Made by a program: the position numbers and the translations under genes. The notes beneath the pieces are model-generated. The model saw nothing but the letters and a program-made list of their open reading frames with translations. It was not told the DNA's origin and did not search any database. From the NCBI GenBank assembly GCA_963847235.1, contig CAWJYU010000017.1, forward strand, positions 1-64,000: DNA of 64,000 nucleotides, given 5' to 3'. The stretch comes from JACDAN01 sp963847235 (GTDB lineage: Bacteria > Actinomycetota > Thermoleophilia > Gaiellales > Gaiellaceae). Positions 43,122-51,422 of this stretch are shown in pieces (position 1 is the first letter of the stretch; each line of letters starts with the position of its first letter).

Positions 43122-44469
43122 TTACCACTTGGAAACAGGTTGCGGCAACCTTGAACCGAGCGAGCTTAGGCCCAGAGCCAGCACGAAGGAGGCGGCGAAG
43201 CTCGGGAGGGAGGCCCCGATGCCGAGGTTCGGCTGCCCGGTCTCCTCGACGATGTCCACCCACCACGACGGTCCGAGGGGCGGTTCGTGAAGCCAGTGGT
43301 ACAGCGCGAAGCCGACGATCCAGGCCAGGAGCATCTCCGGGCGCCAGGCCGGCGCGTCGAAGATCTGCGATGCGCGTGTAGCGGGCGCCCGAGCGGAGCC
43401 AGTCGGCGAGCAGGACGCCGAAGAGCGGCACGAAGCATGAGCCGAGCAGGAGCAGGAAGGACTCGTAGTTGCGAAGCTCGATCACGAGGGCGCCTACGGT
43501 CGCTATTGCCGCGATCGCCGCGATCAGAACCCCTTGCTGGACGGTCGAGAGCACGTTCTGGAGCGAGACCGCGGCCGAGTACACGTTGGCGAACGCCTCG
43601 TCGGTCTCGTCCAGCGTGACCGCGAGGAGGGCGAGCGCTGCCGCCAGCCCCGCGGCCGCGACGGCAGGCGGGATCTCGACCGGGTCGCTGATCCCTCGCG
43701 ACAGGACGATGAAGACGCCGAGCGCCAGCATCCAGGTCCCGCCCAGGAAGTAGCCGGCCCCGGAGCCCCAGAAGGCCGAGCGTCGATCGTGCGAGAAGCG
43801 CGTGTAGTCGGCGACGAGCGGGACCCACGAGACCGTGATCGCGATCACGAGGTCGACGCCGAGCCAGAACGAGGAGCCGCCCTCGGCCGGCGCGTTCCAG
43901 AGGGCGCGCAGGTCCGCTTCCGACAGGGCCCACCAGGTCAGGTAGATGAGCGACGCGAGCACGATCCAGACGCCGAACCGGCGCAGGATGCGCCGGACGA
44001 ACCCGACCGGTCCGAGCAGCGCGAACGCGGCTGCGAGGATCCCGAAGAAGATCGTCCAGGCGGCCTCGGCACGCACGCCGAGAAGCTCGTCGGAAAGCGC
44101 GCTCGCGGCGGCGGCGATGATGATCAGCTCGAAGGTCGCCCAGCCGAGGCACTGGATTGCGTTCAGCGCGGTCGGGACGTAGGAGCCGCGCCGGCCGAGC
44201 GGGGCGCGGAGCAGGACCATCGACGGAACGCGGGCGTCCGCGCCGATCAGTCCCGCCGTTCCCACCATCGCGTTCCCGATCAGGCCGCCGACGAGGATCG
44301 CCAGCAGCGCGTCCCGAAGGCTGAGAGCGGGGACGAGTAGCGCTCCGATCACCAGCACGAGCAGGGACACCCCGAGGTTCCCCCACAGCGCGATCTGGTC
44401 GAAGAGCCCGAGCACCCGCAGCCGTTCCGGGACGGGGTCGATGCCCCAGGCCGGGGTCCTGTCGTCCAT
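43122..44469 (-). CDS. NCS1-type (purine/cytosine-like) permease (one frameshift)
   Basis: This membrane transporter of about 448 residues has twelve or so hydrophobic segments. The opening PERLRVLGLFDQIALWGNLGV and the later TRFSHDRRSAFWGSGAGYFLGG resemble cytosine/hydroxymethylpyrimidine permeases of the NCS1 group. The frame breaks near 43370; the next frame gives the last helix LLAWIVGFALYHWL and the end at 43122. It lies just upstream of the oligosaccharide transport operon but belongs functionally elsewhere, probably to nucleobase or thiamin-precursor uptake. Confidence 0.8.
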
Positions 44470-44492
44470 CGCCTCGACCCTATCGACCGGCG

Positions 44493-45542
44493 CTATGAGA
44501 TTCGATCGCTGCGGAGCGCGAACCGCCGGTCGGACGTTCGCGCGAAGACGCGCTCCGCGCGACCTTCGAACCAGCCGGCGCGAACGTCGCCGGTTGGGGT
44601 GTCGAAGAGCGGCACGAACGGCTTGAGGTCGAGTACGGGGGAGCCGTTCAGCAGGTCGAGGCCTTCGACCACCACGGCCGACGGCTCGACGGAGACGATC
44701 CGCGCGAGAGAGAGGCCGATCGGGTTGGGGCGGTGCGGCGAGCGTGTGGCGAACGTGCCGTGACGAACCTCGTCGAGGAACGCCTGCACGGTGGGGCCCC
44801 ATCCGAGGCTCTCGTGGAGGTGCGCGAGGACCCAGACATGACTGAATCCCTCGAGATCGGCCAGGCAGCCGAGGTGCTCCTCGGTCAGCTCGATCGTGGA
44901 CGAGCCCGTTGCGTCGGCCATCGCCTGGAGCGGCATGCCGTCGATCTCGAGATGGGGAGACGCGACGTACCCGATTGGCTTGTACACGACCGGCTCGGTC
45001 GTCCTGCTGTCGAGCAGTCCCTCGGCGAACGAGAGGGCGCCGCGGCACGACGAGAGCCGCCAGAGGGCCAACGTCCGCTCGAACCCGGACGACGAGCCGA
45101 ACTGGTCCTCGAGCGAACGCTCGATCGCGGCGAGTGCGCTCACCTGCTGCTCGAGCAGCGCTCCGGGGGCGAGGCCGGCGCGGTCGTGGAAGAGCAGCTT
45201 CAGCATGAGCTCCGAGCGCAGGTCGCGAACGTGGAGGACGGCGCTGCCGCGCCAGCGCCGGAACGCGGCGCGGCCGCGTCTGGTGGGACGGAGGGTCGTC
45301 CGGGCCGGGCCGGTCACGCTCGGAGCTGTCTCCTTGACCTCGGCGAGACCCGCCTCACGCAACTGGGCGAGCGCCCGGTACGCGAGGGGGCGCGTGCACG
45401 AGTAGACGCGTCCGATCGAGCCGGACGGGCTCAGCTCCTGAGCGACCGCCCACCCGTGGGCCGGCTCCTCGCAGAGCAGGCCGAGCGCCGCCCATTCCGG
45501 AAGCGACGGCTCGGTCCGTCGTCGACGACTCATCCGCTCCAT
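44493..45542 (-). CDS. Fusion of PadR-like HTH and TrmO/TsaA-like methyltransferase domain
   Basis: This is a 349-residue protein. Residues 15-185 form a PadR-like regulator: PSLPEWAALGLLCEEPAHGW, a winged helix, then the helical SELMLKLLFHDRAGLAPG region. Residues from about 192 form a TrmO/TsaA-type domain: VVYKPIGYVASPH, GFSHVWVLAHLHES and the signature TRSPHRPNPIGLSLARI. TrmO methylates the N6 of t6A37 in certain tRNAs. The fusion to a DNA-binding module is unusual. The gene is divergent from the Tat ferritin-like gene and modABC, with palindromes between, so it probably regulates them. The start is ATG 45542 or 45533. Confidence 0.85.
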   Translation of the reverse strand: MERMSRRRRTEPSLPEWAALGLLCEEPAHGWAVAQELSPSGSIGRVYSCTRPLAYRALAQLREAGLAEVKETAPSVTGPARTTLRPTRRGRAAFRRWRGSAVLHVRDLRSELMLKLLFHDRAGLAPGALLEQQVSALAAIERSLEDQFGSSSGFERTLALWRLSSCRGALSFAEGLLDSRTTEPVVYKPIGYVASPHLEIDGMPLQAMADATGSSTIELTEEHLGCLADLEGFSHVWVLAHLHESLGWGPTVQAFLDEVRHGTFATRSPHRPNPIGLSLARIVSVEPSAVVVEGLDLLNGSPVLDLKPFVPLFDTPTGDVRAGWFEGRAERVFARTSDRRFALRSDRIS

Positions 45543-45561
45543 CGTACGCAGGTACGCCGGT

Positions 45562-45595
45562 CGGTAGTCAAAAAGTTTCTACCGTGTGTTACGGT
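45562..45595. promoter_or_regulatory. Overlapping inverted repeats between the HTH-TrmO gene and the mod operon
   Basis: CGGTAG (45562-45567) and CTACCG (45579-45584) form a perfect 6-bp dyad with an 11-base spacer. ACCGT (45581-45585) and ACGGT (45591-45595) form a second 5-bp dyad sharing an arm. Both lie between the divergent starts at 45542 and 45604. They are good candidates for the operator of the HTH-TrmO protein. Confidence 0.5.
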
Positions 45596-45603
45596 CGCGC
45601 CGG

Positions 45604-46173
45604 GTGAATCGCAGGCGCTTTCTTCTGAGCTCCGCCGGCGCCTCGGCGGCCGTCCTGGGCGGCCCGTGGGTGGGCTCGGCCGGCGCGGCGACCGAAGACG
45701 ATCTCGCCTTCGCGAACTTCGGCGTCTCCGGCGAGCTCCTGCTGAAGGACTTCTATTCGAGGGCGCTGGCGGGGAGTGAGCTCCGCGGCCAAGGGGCCGG
45801 AGTCCTGCGACAGGGGCGGCTCGCCGCCACGAAGCACGCGAGGGCGCTGAGCGCGCTGCTCGTGGGTGCCGGCGACACGCCTCCGCTCGAGCAGGACTTC
45901 GAGTTCGCCTGGCCGAGGCGCACGTTCTCCACCGCGCCCGCCACCGTGAGGACCGGGCTGGTCGTGCTTCGAGCGCTGCTCGGCTCGCACCAGTCGGCCG
46001 CCGCGTCGGCCTCCGTCCTCGACTACCGGATCCTGTTCGCGAGCCTCAGCGCGAGCACCGGCCAGCAGATCGGCGCGCTCGCCGCACTCGACGGGCACGT
46101 GGGCGCTCGTTCGTTCCCCAAGGCGACTGACGTCGAGACCGCCAGCGCCGCGATCGAGGCGTACCTGGGCTAG
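45604..46173 (+). CDS. Tat-exported ferritin-like domain protein
   Basis: This 189-residue protein starts with a twin-arginine-like signal (NRRRFLLSSAGASAAVLGG). The mature part is all-helical with FGVSGELLLKDFYSRAL, the start of a ferritin-like four-helix bundle as in other Tat-exported ferritin-like proteins. GTG 45604 is used; a frame from 45586 is six codons longer. It leads the mod operon: modA starts nine bases after its stop. Whether it stores metal is unknown; some key Glu residues of true ferritins are not evident. Confidence 0.72.
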   Translation: MNRRRFLLSSAGASAAVLGGPWVGSAGAATEDDLAFANFGVSGELLLKDFYSRALAGSELRGQGAGVLRQGRLAATKHARALSALLVGAGDTPPLEQDFEFAWPRRTFSTAPATVRTGLVVLRALLGSHQSAAASASVLDYRILFASLSASTGQQIGALAALDGHVGARSFPKATDVETASAAIEAYLG

Positions 46174-46182
46174 GAGGGCCGA

Positions 46183-46932
46183 ATGAGAACTCGCGCAGCT
46201 GCCGCCGCCATCGTTGTGATCGCCGCAGTCTCCGTCTCGTCGGGGGCGGCCGCTCCGACGCAGGGGAGCCGGTTGACGATCTACGCGGCGGCGTCCCTGA
46301 CCGAGGTCTTCAGCGCTTTCGACCGGGCCCAGCGTTACAGCTTCGCGGGCTCGAACGCGCTCGAGACGCAGATTCGGAACGGGGCGCCTGCGGACATCTT
46401 CGCCTCGGCGGCCCCGCTCAATACCCAGCGGCTCTTCCAGCAGCGACTGGTCGAGAAGCCTGTGACGTTCACGTCCAACCGGCTGGTCCTGATCGTGCCG
46501 AGATCGAATCCCGCAGGGATCCGTTCGGTCTACGACCTCAGGCGGAAGCCGGTGAAGCTCGTGATCGCCGGTCCCGCTGTGCCGGTCGGCGGCTACACCC
46601 GCACAGTGCTACGCAAGATGGGTCTGAGCTCGGTGCTGTCGAAGGTCGTCAGCCAGGAGTCCGACGTCAAGGCGGTCACCGGCAAGGTCGCGCTCGGACA
46701 GGCCGATGCAGGCTTCGTCTATTCGACCGACGCCCGGCCGGTTGCCTCCCGGGTGACGGTCATCCGCATCCCGGCGTGGGCGCAGCCCCGCATCCGGTAC
46801 GAGATCGCCGTCGTGTCCAGGTCGCCCAACAAGGCTGCCGCTCGGGCGTGGATCAGGAAGATCCTCTCGCCTCGGGGGCAGCGGGCGCTGAAGAGCTTCG
46901 GCTTCCTCCCGATCCCGAAGGCATCGCGGTAG
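46183..46932 (+). CDS. modA: Molybdate ABC transporter substrate-binding protein
   Basis: This 249-residue exported protein has a signal peptide (AAAAAIVVIAAVSVSSGAAA). The ModA signature LTIYAAASLTEVF is followed by GSNALETQIRNGAPADIFASA. It binds molybdate or tungstate outside the membrane and feeds it to ModB. The downstream genes modB and modC overlap or abut it. The upstream ferritin-like gene and the divergent regulator complete the unit. Confidence 0.93.
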   Translation: MRTRAAAAAIVVIAAVSVSSGAAAPTQGSRLTIYAAASLTEVFSAFDRAQRYSFAGSNALETQIRNGAPADIFASAAPLNTQRLFQQRLVEKPVTFTSNRLVLIVPRSNPAGIRSVYDLRRKPVKLVIAGPAVPVGGYTRTVLRKMGLSSVLSKVVSQESDVKAVTGKVALGQADAGFVYSTDARPVASRVTVIRIPAWAQPRIRYEIAVVSRSPNKAAARAWIRKILSPRGQRALKSFGFLPIPKASR

Positions 46933-47756
46933 GCCTCCTCTTCCGGGCGCTGCTCGTCGTCGCGACGGGCGTCGCGCTGCTCTTCCTCCTTCTGCCGATC
47001 GTCGCCGTCTTTCTCGAGATCCCCTTGAGCGATCTCTGGTCGGCGCTCGGAAGCAGTGCGGCGCTCGACGCGATCCGGGTCACGGCCGAGACGAACGCGA
47101 TCGCCATGGCGCTCATCCTCGTTTTCGGGACGCCGGCCGCGTACTGGATCTCGAGCCGGCGCGGCGCAGTTCGGGATGTCGTGGTCACGCTCGTCGAGCT
47201 GCCGCTCGTGCTCCCACCCGCCGTCGCGGGCATCGGCCTGCTCGTCGCTTTCGGCCGGGCAGGGTTACTCGGCGGCTCGGTCGAGGCGCTCGGCGTCGAC
47301 ATCGCGTTCACGAAGGTGGCCGTGATCCTGGCCGTGACCTTCGTCGCCAGCCCCTTCTACCTCCGGACGGCGGTCGCAGCCTTCGAGGGGGTCGACCCGA
47401 CACTCCCGGCGGCCGCGCGCACCCTCGGCGCCGGCCCTGGCCGAGTCTTCCTGCGCGTCATGCTCCCACTCGCCAGGGGAGGGCTCGGGGCGGGGGCTGC
47501 GCTCGCCTTCGCGCGGGGCCTCGGCGAGTTCGGAGCGACGATCATGTTCGCCGGCTCGCTCCAGGGCGTTACCCAGACGCTCTCGCTCGCGATCTACGAG
47601 CAGTTCGACCTCGACTTCGACGTCGCGCTCGCGATCAGCGCCCTGCTGATCGTGGTGAGCGCGCTCGTCCTGCTCTCCGTCAAGCTCATGACCAGATGGC
47701 ACTCCGCGTCAGGTTCACTCACCCTCTTCGCACCTTCGTCGCGTCAGCCGACCTGA
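46929..47756 (+). CDS. modB: Molybdate ABC transporter permease
   Basis: This permease of about 275 residues has several hydrophobic helices (LLVVATGVALLFLLLPIVAVF at the start). The EAA-type loop AARTLGAGPGRVFLRVMLPLARGG and LGEFGATIMFAG are typical ModB motifs. No ordinary start codon precedes the first helix: the first in-frame codon beyond the modA reading frame is GTA 46929, and a GTG at 46776 lies far inside modA. The real start may be GTG with a base-call error, or translation may be coupled. It overlaps modC by about 60 bases. Confidence 0.87.
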   Translation, partial: VGLLFRALLVVATGVALLFLLLPIVAVFLEIPLSDLWSALGSSAALDAIRVTAETNAIAMALILVFGTPAAYWISSRRGAVRDVVVTLVELPLVLPPAVAGIGLLVAFGRAGLLGGSVEALGVDIAFTKVAVILAVTFVASPFYLRTAVAAFEGVDPTLPAAARTLGAGPGRVFLRVMLPLARGGLGAGAALAFARGLGEFGATIMFAGSLQGVTQTLSLAIYEQFDLDFDVALAISALLIVVSALVLLSVKLMTRWHSASGSLTLFAPSSRQPT

Positions 47757-48787
47757 GCGTCGCCCGGGGCGAGACGCTCGCCCTGGTCGGCCCTTCCGGG
47801 GCAGGGAAGACGACGACTCTCCGCGTCGTCGCGGGCCTGTTGCGTCCACAGTCGGGACTGGTGACCGTCGACGACACCGTGCTTCTCGACACCGACCGCG
47901 GGCGCGACGTCGCACCGGAGCAGCGGCGGATCGGCTACCTCTTCCAGGAGTACGCGCTGTTCCCGCACCTCGACGTCCAAGGCAATGTTCGTTTCGGCGC
48001 CCGGGACCGGTCGGGAGTCGGTGACCTCCTGGAGCGCTTCAGGATCGGCCACCTCGGCCGTGCCCGCGTCGGCGAGCTCTCGGGCGGCGAACGCCAGCGG
48101 GTCGCTCTCGCCCGTGCGCTCGCCCGAGATCCGGCCGTGCTGCTGTTGGACGAGCCGCTCTCCGCGCTCGACGCGCACACGAGAGCCGGTGTCCGCGCCG
48201 AGCTGCGAGAGCTGCTCCACTCACTCAAGCTGCCGACGCTGCTCGTCACCCACGATTTCGAGGACGCTGCGACGCTCGCTGACCAGGTCGGCGTTATCAG
48301 CGACGGGTGCATTCTCCAGCTCGGCAGCCCCACGGAGCTCGTCGCGGCGCCTGCCGATCCGTTTGTCGCGACCTTCACCGGCGCGCTGCTCCTTGCGGGT
48401 CGGGCGATCGGGGCGCGGGATGGCCTCACCGAGGTCGCACTCGACAGCGGGTTCACGGCCTGGAGTGCCGACGAAGCGGTCGGCCGGGTCAACGTCGCGG
48501 TCTATCCGTGGGACGTGTCGCTCGGCCCGACGACGCAGGAGGACTCGCGCCTCAACCATCTCACCGCGACGGTTACGTCGATCGTCCCGATGGGGAACCG
48601 CGTGCGGGTGCAGGTCGGGCCGGTCGTTGCCGAGATCACCGCCGCCTCGGCTGGGCGCCTCGAGCTGCGCCCGGGAACGGCGGCGACCGCCTCGTTCAAG
48701 GCGACTGCGACCAGGTTGTTCCCCGCCGACGGCCAGGGGCGCTTGGGGTCAGACCCCATGAGCCGCCGAGACTCAACCGCCCTTTAG
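47696..48787 (+). CDS. modC: Molybdate ABC transporter ATPase with altered C-terminus
   Basis: This 363-residue ATPase has Walker A GPSGAGKTTTLR, the Q-loop YLFQEYALFPHL, the signature LSGGERQRVALARA, Walker B LLLDEPLSALDA and the H-loop LVTHDFEDAA. A C-terminal molybdate-binding TOBE-type domain carries HLTATVTSIVPMGNRVRVQVG. The last 15 residues come from a GGGGTCAGACCCC palindrome belonging to the adjacent transposase element, so the original end was probably replaced. It powers ModAB. Confidence 0.92.
   Translation: MALRVRFTHPLRTFVASADLSVARGETLALVGPSGAGKTTTLRVVAGLLRPQSGLVTVDDTVLLDTDRGRDVAPEQRRIGYLFQEYALFPHLDVQGNVRFGARDRSGVGDLLERFRIGHLGRARVGELSGGERQRVALARALARDPAVLLLDEPLSALDAHTRAGVRAELRELLHSLKLPTLLVTHDFEDAATLADQVGVISDGCILQLGSPTELVAAPADPFVATFTGALLLAGRAIGARDGLTEVALDSGFTAWSADEAVGRVNVAVYPWDVSLGPTTQEDSRLNHLTATVTSIVPMGNRVRVQVGPVVAEITAASAGRLELRPGTAATASFKATATRLFPADGQGRLGSDPMSRRDSTAL
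48744..48758. repeat. REP-like palindrome at the left end of the transposase element
   Basis: TGGGGTCAGACCCCA is a perfect palindrome around a central A. It lies inside the modC 3' end and shares the core GGGTCAGACCC with three more copies to the right (49411-49429, 49477-49495, 49633-49643). Confidence 0.8.
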
Positions 48788-49347
48788 CGCCTGTCCTGCT
48801 CGACTCCGTCCTGAATGAACAGTCGAAGCCGGCGTCGCGCGGCGCCGACAGAGCGTCCGAAATCTGCCAGAGCTGCGGTCACGTCGAGGAGCTCGGGAGC
48901 AGCGCTTCGGCCGAGTACGGCCCCGAGGCTGCTCCACGGCCAATCCACCGGATCGCGCACGAGCCCTGCCCGCACCGGATTGAGCGCGATATACCGATAC
49001 ACCTCGAGCAGATGGGCGTCGCTCTCGATCAGCACCGACCTGTACCGGCCTTCGAAAAGGTGTCCGCGCTGGCTGCGGTTCCAGTTCGCCCACTGTCCGA
49101 ACCGTCCGTTCAGGTACTGCATCCCGGCGGCAATGTCGGGTTCGGGCGTCAGGACGAGTAGGTGGTAGTGGGTCGAGAGGACGCAGTACGAGCGACACGA
49201 CCACCCGCAGCGCTCGACGGTGACTCCGAGTAGGTCGAGGAACTGCTGCCGCTCGCCGTCGTTCTCAAAGCCCGTGCGGCCACAGTTCCCCCGTGTTGTG
49301 ATGTGGTAGAGGCCGTCGGGGAGCTGAAGGCGAAGAGGACGGGGCAT
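48784..49347 (-). CDS. REP-associated tyrosine transposase (RAYT, IS200-like)
   Basis: This 187-residue Y1-type HUH transposase starts MPRPLRLQLPDGLYHITTRG. The metal-binding HUH motif is STHYHLLVLTPE, and the catalytic Tyr is in VYRYIALNPVRAGLV. WPWSSL is also typical of RAYTs. ATG 49347 is chosen because the family starts there. The gene lies between the palindromes at 48744 and 49411, which are its likely recognition hairpins. RAYTs mobilise REP sequences through single-stranded intermediates and usually do not move as ordinary IS elements. Confidence 0.9.
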   Translation of the reverse strand: MPRPLRLQLPDGLYHITTRGNCGRTGFENDGERQQFLDLLGVTVERCGWSCRSYCVLSTHYHLLVLTPEPDIAAGMQYLNGRFGQWANWNRSQRGHLFEGRYRSVLIESDAHLLEVYRYIALNPVRAGLVRDPVDWPWSSLGAVLGRSAAPELLDVTAALADFGRSVGAARRRLRLFIQDGVEQDRR

Positions 49348-49410
49348 ACCGCGACGGTACGCCGGGATCGGGGCCTGAAGAGAAGCTCGAGCTGAATCGT
49401 GACGAAGTCG

Positions 49411-49429
49411 CTTTGGGTCAGACCCAAAG
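49411..49429. repeat. REP-like palindrome, right of the transposase gene
   Basis: CTTTGGGTCAGACCCAAAG is a perfect 19-base palindrome with a central A, 64 bases upstream of the transposase start. Its core is identical to the other copies. Confidence 0.8.
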
Positions 49430-49476
49430 TCGCCTGCCGGCACGGTTCCGCGCTTCGGCTGGCTCGCCGCGGGCGG

Positions 49477-49495
49477 CTTGGGGTCAGACCCGAGG
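49477..49495. repeat. REP-like palindrome, third copy
   Basis: CTTGGGGTCAGACCCGAGG carries the same GGGTCAGACCC core (49481-49491) with imperfect outer arms. It lies just before the end of the F420-type gene. Confidence 0.7.
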
Positions 49496-49500
49496 TCGCC

Positions 49501-50469
49501 CTAGAGCTTGGGCTCGAGCTCCTCCGACCAGAAGCGCAGGAATCCCTCCTGGTCTCGGCCGATCTGGTGGAAGTAGATGTGCGTGTAGCCCGCCTGCTCG
49601 TACGCCCTTATGTCTTCGAGCCAGCGGTCGGGGTCAGACCCGCAGGGAATCGCCTCGGCGAGGTCCTCGGGCTTGACGTCCTCGGTCGCCTGCTCGAAGT
49701 GGAGTGGAAGCGGGAGCTCGTAGCCGAGATCGCCGCTGAGGGCGGCGTTGGGCCAGACCTCGCACGCGATCCTGGCGCCCTCCTCCTCCGACGCTGCCCA
49801 GCAGCCGGTGATCTGGCCGTACTTCGGCTTGCCCTCGCCGCCGGCGGACTCGAACTGCTCGATCGGCTCCGAGTCCGGCGCCGTGTTGATGAATGCGTCT
49901 GCGGCTCGACCGGCGAGCTCCGCCGCGAGCGGCTTGGCGGCGGCGAGCGCGATCTCGGGCGACTCCTCGGGCAATGTGTACAGGCGCGCCTGCTCGACCT
50001 CGTAGAAGTCGCCGCGGTGGGTCTGGTAGCCGCCCTCCCAGAGAAGGCGGATGACCTCGATCGCCTCCTCGAGCATCGCGAGCCGCTCGTCGGGCGCCGG
50101 CCAGCCCTCGCCGACCACGTGCTCGTTCAGGTTCTCGCCGGTGCCGAGGCCGAGGAAGAAGCGCCCCTCCATCATCGCGGCCGAGGTGGCAGCCGCCTGG
50201 GCGATGATCGCCGGGTGGATCCGGATCGTCGGGCACGTGACCCCCGTGCCGAGGCGGATCCGCTCGGTCGCTTGCGAGATCCCGCCGATCACGCTCCAGA
50301 CGAACGGGCTCTGGCCCTGCGCGTCGGTCCACGGGTGGAAGTGGTCGGAGATCATCGCGAACTCGAACCCGGTCTCCTCGGCGCGGCGCGCGAGTCGGAC
50401 GAGGTCGTTCGGCGGATGCTCCTCGGAGGAGAGTGCGAGCCCGAAGTCGGTCAAGTCAGAACGTCGCAT
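49501..50469 (-). CDS. LLM-class F420-dependent oxidoreductase (TIGR03557-like)
   Basis: This 322-residue TIM-barrel enzyme is of the bacterial luciferase-like class, in the F420/glucose-6-phosphate-dehydrogenase-like group. EETGFEFAMISDHFHPW, the GTGVTCPTIRIHPA strand and FFLGLGTGENLNEHVVG form the cofactor side. The start ATG 50469 overlaps the uppP stop by 14 bases. A REP-like core sits in frame near residue 277. The substrate is not predictable; F420 use is inferred from the family. Confidence 0.88.
   Translation of the reverse strand: MRRSDLTDFGLALSSEEHPPNDLVRLARRAEETGFEFAMISDHFHPWTDAQGQSPFVWSVIGGISQATERIRLGTGVTCPTIRIHPAIIAQAAATSAAMMEGRFFLGLGTGENLNEHVVGEGWPAPDERLAMLEEAIEVIRLLWEGGYQTHRGDFYEVEQARLYTLPEESPEIALAAAKPLAAELAGRAADAFINTAPDSEPIEQFESAGGEGKPKYGQITGCWAASEEEGARIACEVWPNAALSGDLGYELPLPLHFEQATEDVKPEDLAEAIPCGSDPDRWLEDIRAYEQAGYTHIYFHQIGRDQEGFLRFWSEELEPKL
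49633..49643. repeat. REP-like core inside the F420-type oxidoreductase gene
   Basis: GGGTCAGACCC occurs within the reading frame of the LLM-class gene, where it encodes part of CGSDPDRW on the minus strand. The frame is preserved. Confidence 0.6.
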
Positions 50470-51397
50470 CCCGCACTCCGGCCGCGATCAAACCCAGGAC
50501 GACGACCGCGACGATCAGGCGGTAGACGACGAACGGCGTGTAGGTGTGCCGCCGGACGAAGTTCAGGAGGAAGACGATCGCGAGCAGCCCGCTGGCGAAG
50601 GCGGCGAGCATGCCGACCACGAACGGCCCCTGCCACCCGGCCGGCAGGTCGCCGAGGAGCACGTCGGTGATCCCCTTCCAGAGCACCGCCCCGAGCGTCG
50701 TCGGGACCAGCAGCAGGAACGAGAGCCGGGCGGCGGCGTCGCGGTCGAGGCGCAGGAACCTCCCGGCCGAGATCGTGATCCCCGAGCGCGAGACGCCCGG
50801 CATCAGCGCGAGGCTCTGGGCGACGCCGATCGCGAAGCCTTCCTTGACGCTCACCGACTCGATCTTTCGCACCGACGGGCTGCGGTCGGCCCAGAGCAGC
50901 ACGAGCGCGAAGGCGGCGAGGAGAATCGCGATCTGCCAGGGCTCGCCGAGCCGGTTGACGATGAAGTTCTCGCCGAGCGCGCCGACGACGGCCGCGGGAA
51001 TGGTCGCAACGACGATGACCCAGGCGAGGCGCTCGTCACCCGCCCTGATCGCGACTGCACGGACCGACCGAAACCACGCCGTCAGGAGCCGGACGATGTC
51101 GTGCCAGAAGTATCCGGCGACGGCGACGAGCGTTCCGAGGTGGAGCGCGACGTCGAAGGTCTGGTTGAACTCGTCGTCCTCCTGAAGCACGTGCCAATCC
51201 GCTGCCCACGGGACGAGGATCAGGTGCCCCGACGAGCTGATCGGAAGGAGCTCGGTCGCGCCCTGGACGACGCCGAGCACCAGCGCCTGCCAGTTCGTGA
51301 GCCCGCCGGCCTCCTCGCCGATGCCGAGAATCGCGAGCAGGAGTGCGGGGAGGAACGCCGCCCCGGCGAGGACGAAGATGCCGAGGCGGCTCCGCAC
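50456..51397 (-). CDS. uppP: Undecaprenyl-diphosphatase
   Basis: This 313-residue membrane phosphatase recycles the undecaprenyl carrier lipid for cell-wall synthesis. The two catalytic segments are GATELLPISSSGHLIL near 45 and PGVSRSGITISAGR near 198; together they give the conserved Glu, Ser and Arg residues. Eight or so helices are evident. A somewhat long N-terminal helix precedes the usual start. It is divergent from the CHAD gene, which begins 26 bases away. Confidence 0.93.
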   Translation of the reverse strand: MRSRLGIFVLAGAAFLPALLLAILGIGEEAGGLTNWQALVLGVVQGATELLPISSSGHLILVPWAADWHVLQEDDEFNQTFDVALHLGTLVAVAGYFWHDIVRLLTAWFRSVRAVAIRAGDERLAWVIVVATIPAAVVGALGENFIVNRLGEPWQIAILLAAFALVLLWADRSPSVRKIESVSVKEGFAIGVAQSLALMPGVSRSGITISAGRFLRLDRDAAARLSFLLLVPTTLGAVLWKGITDVLLGDLPAGWQGPFVVGMLAAFASGLLAIVFLLNFVRRHTYTPFVVYRLIVAVVVLGLIAAGVRDATF

Positions 51398-51422
51398 GAG
51401 GGGAACGTCTTACCATGAGATC

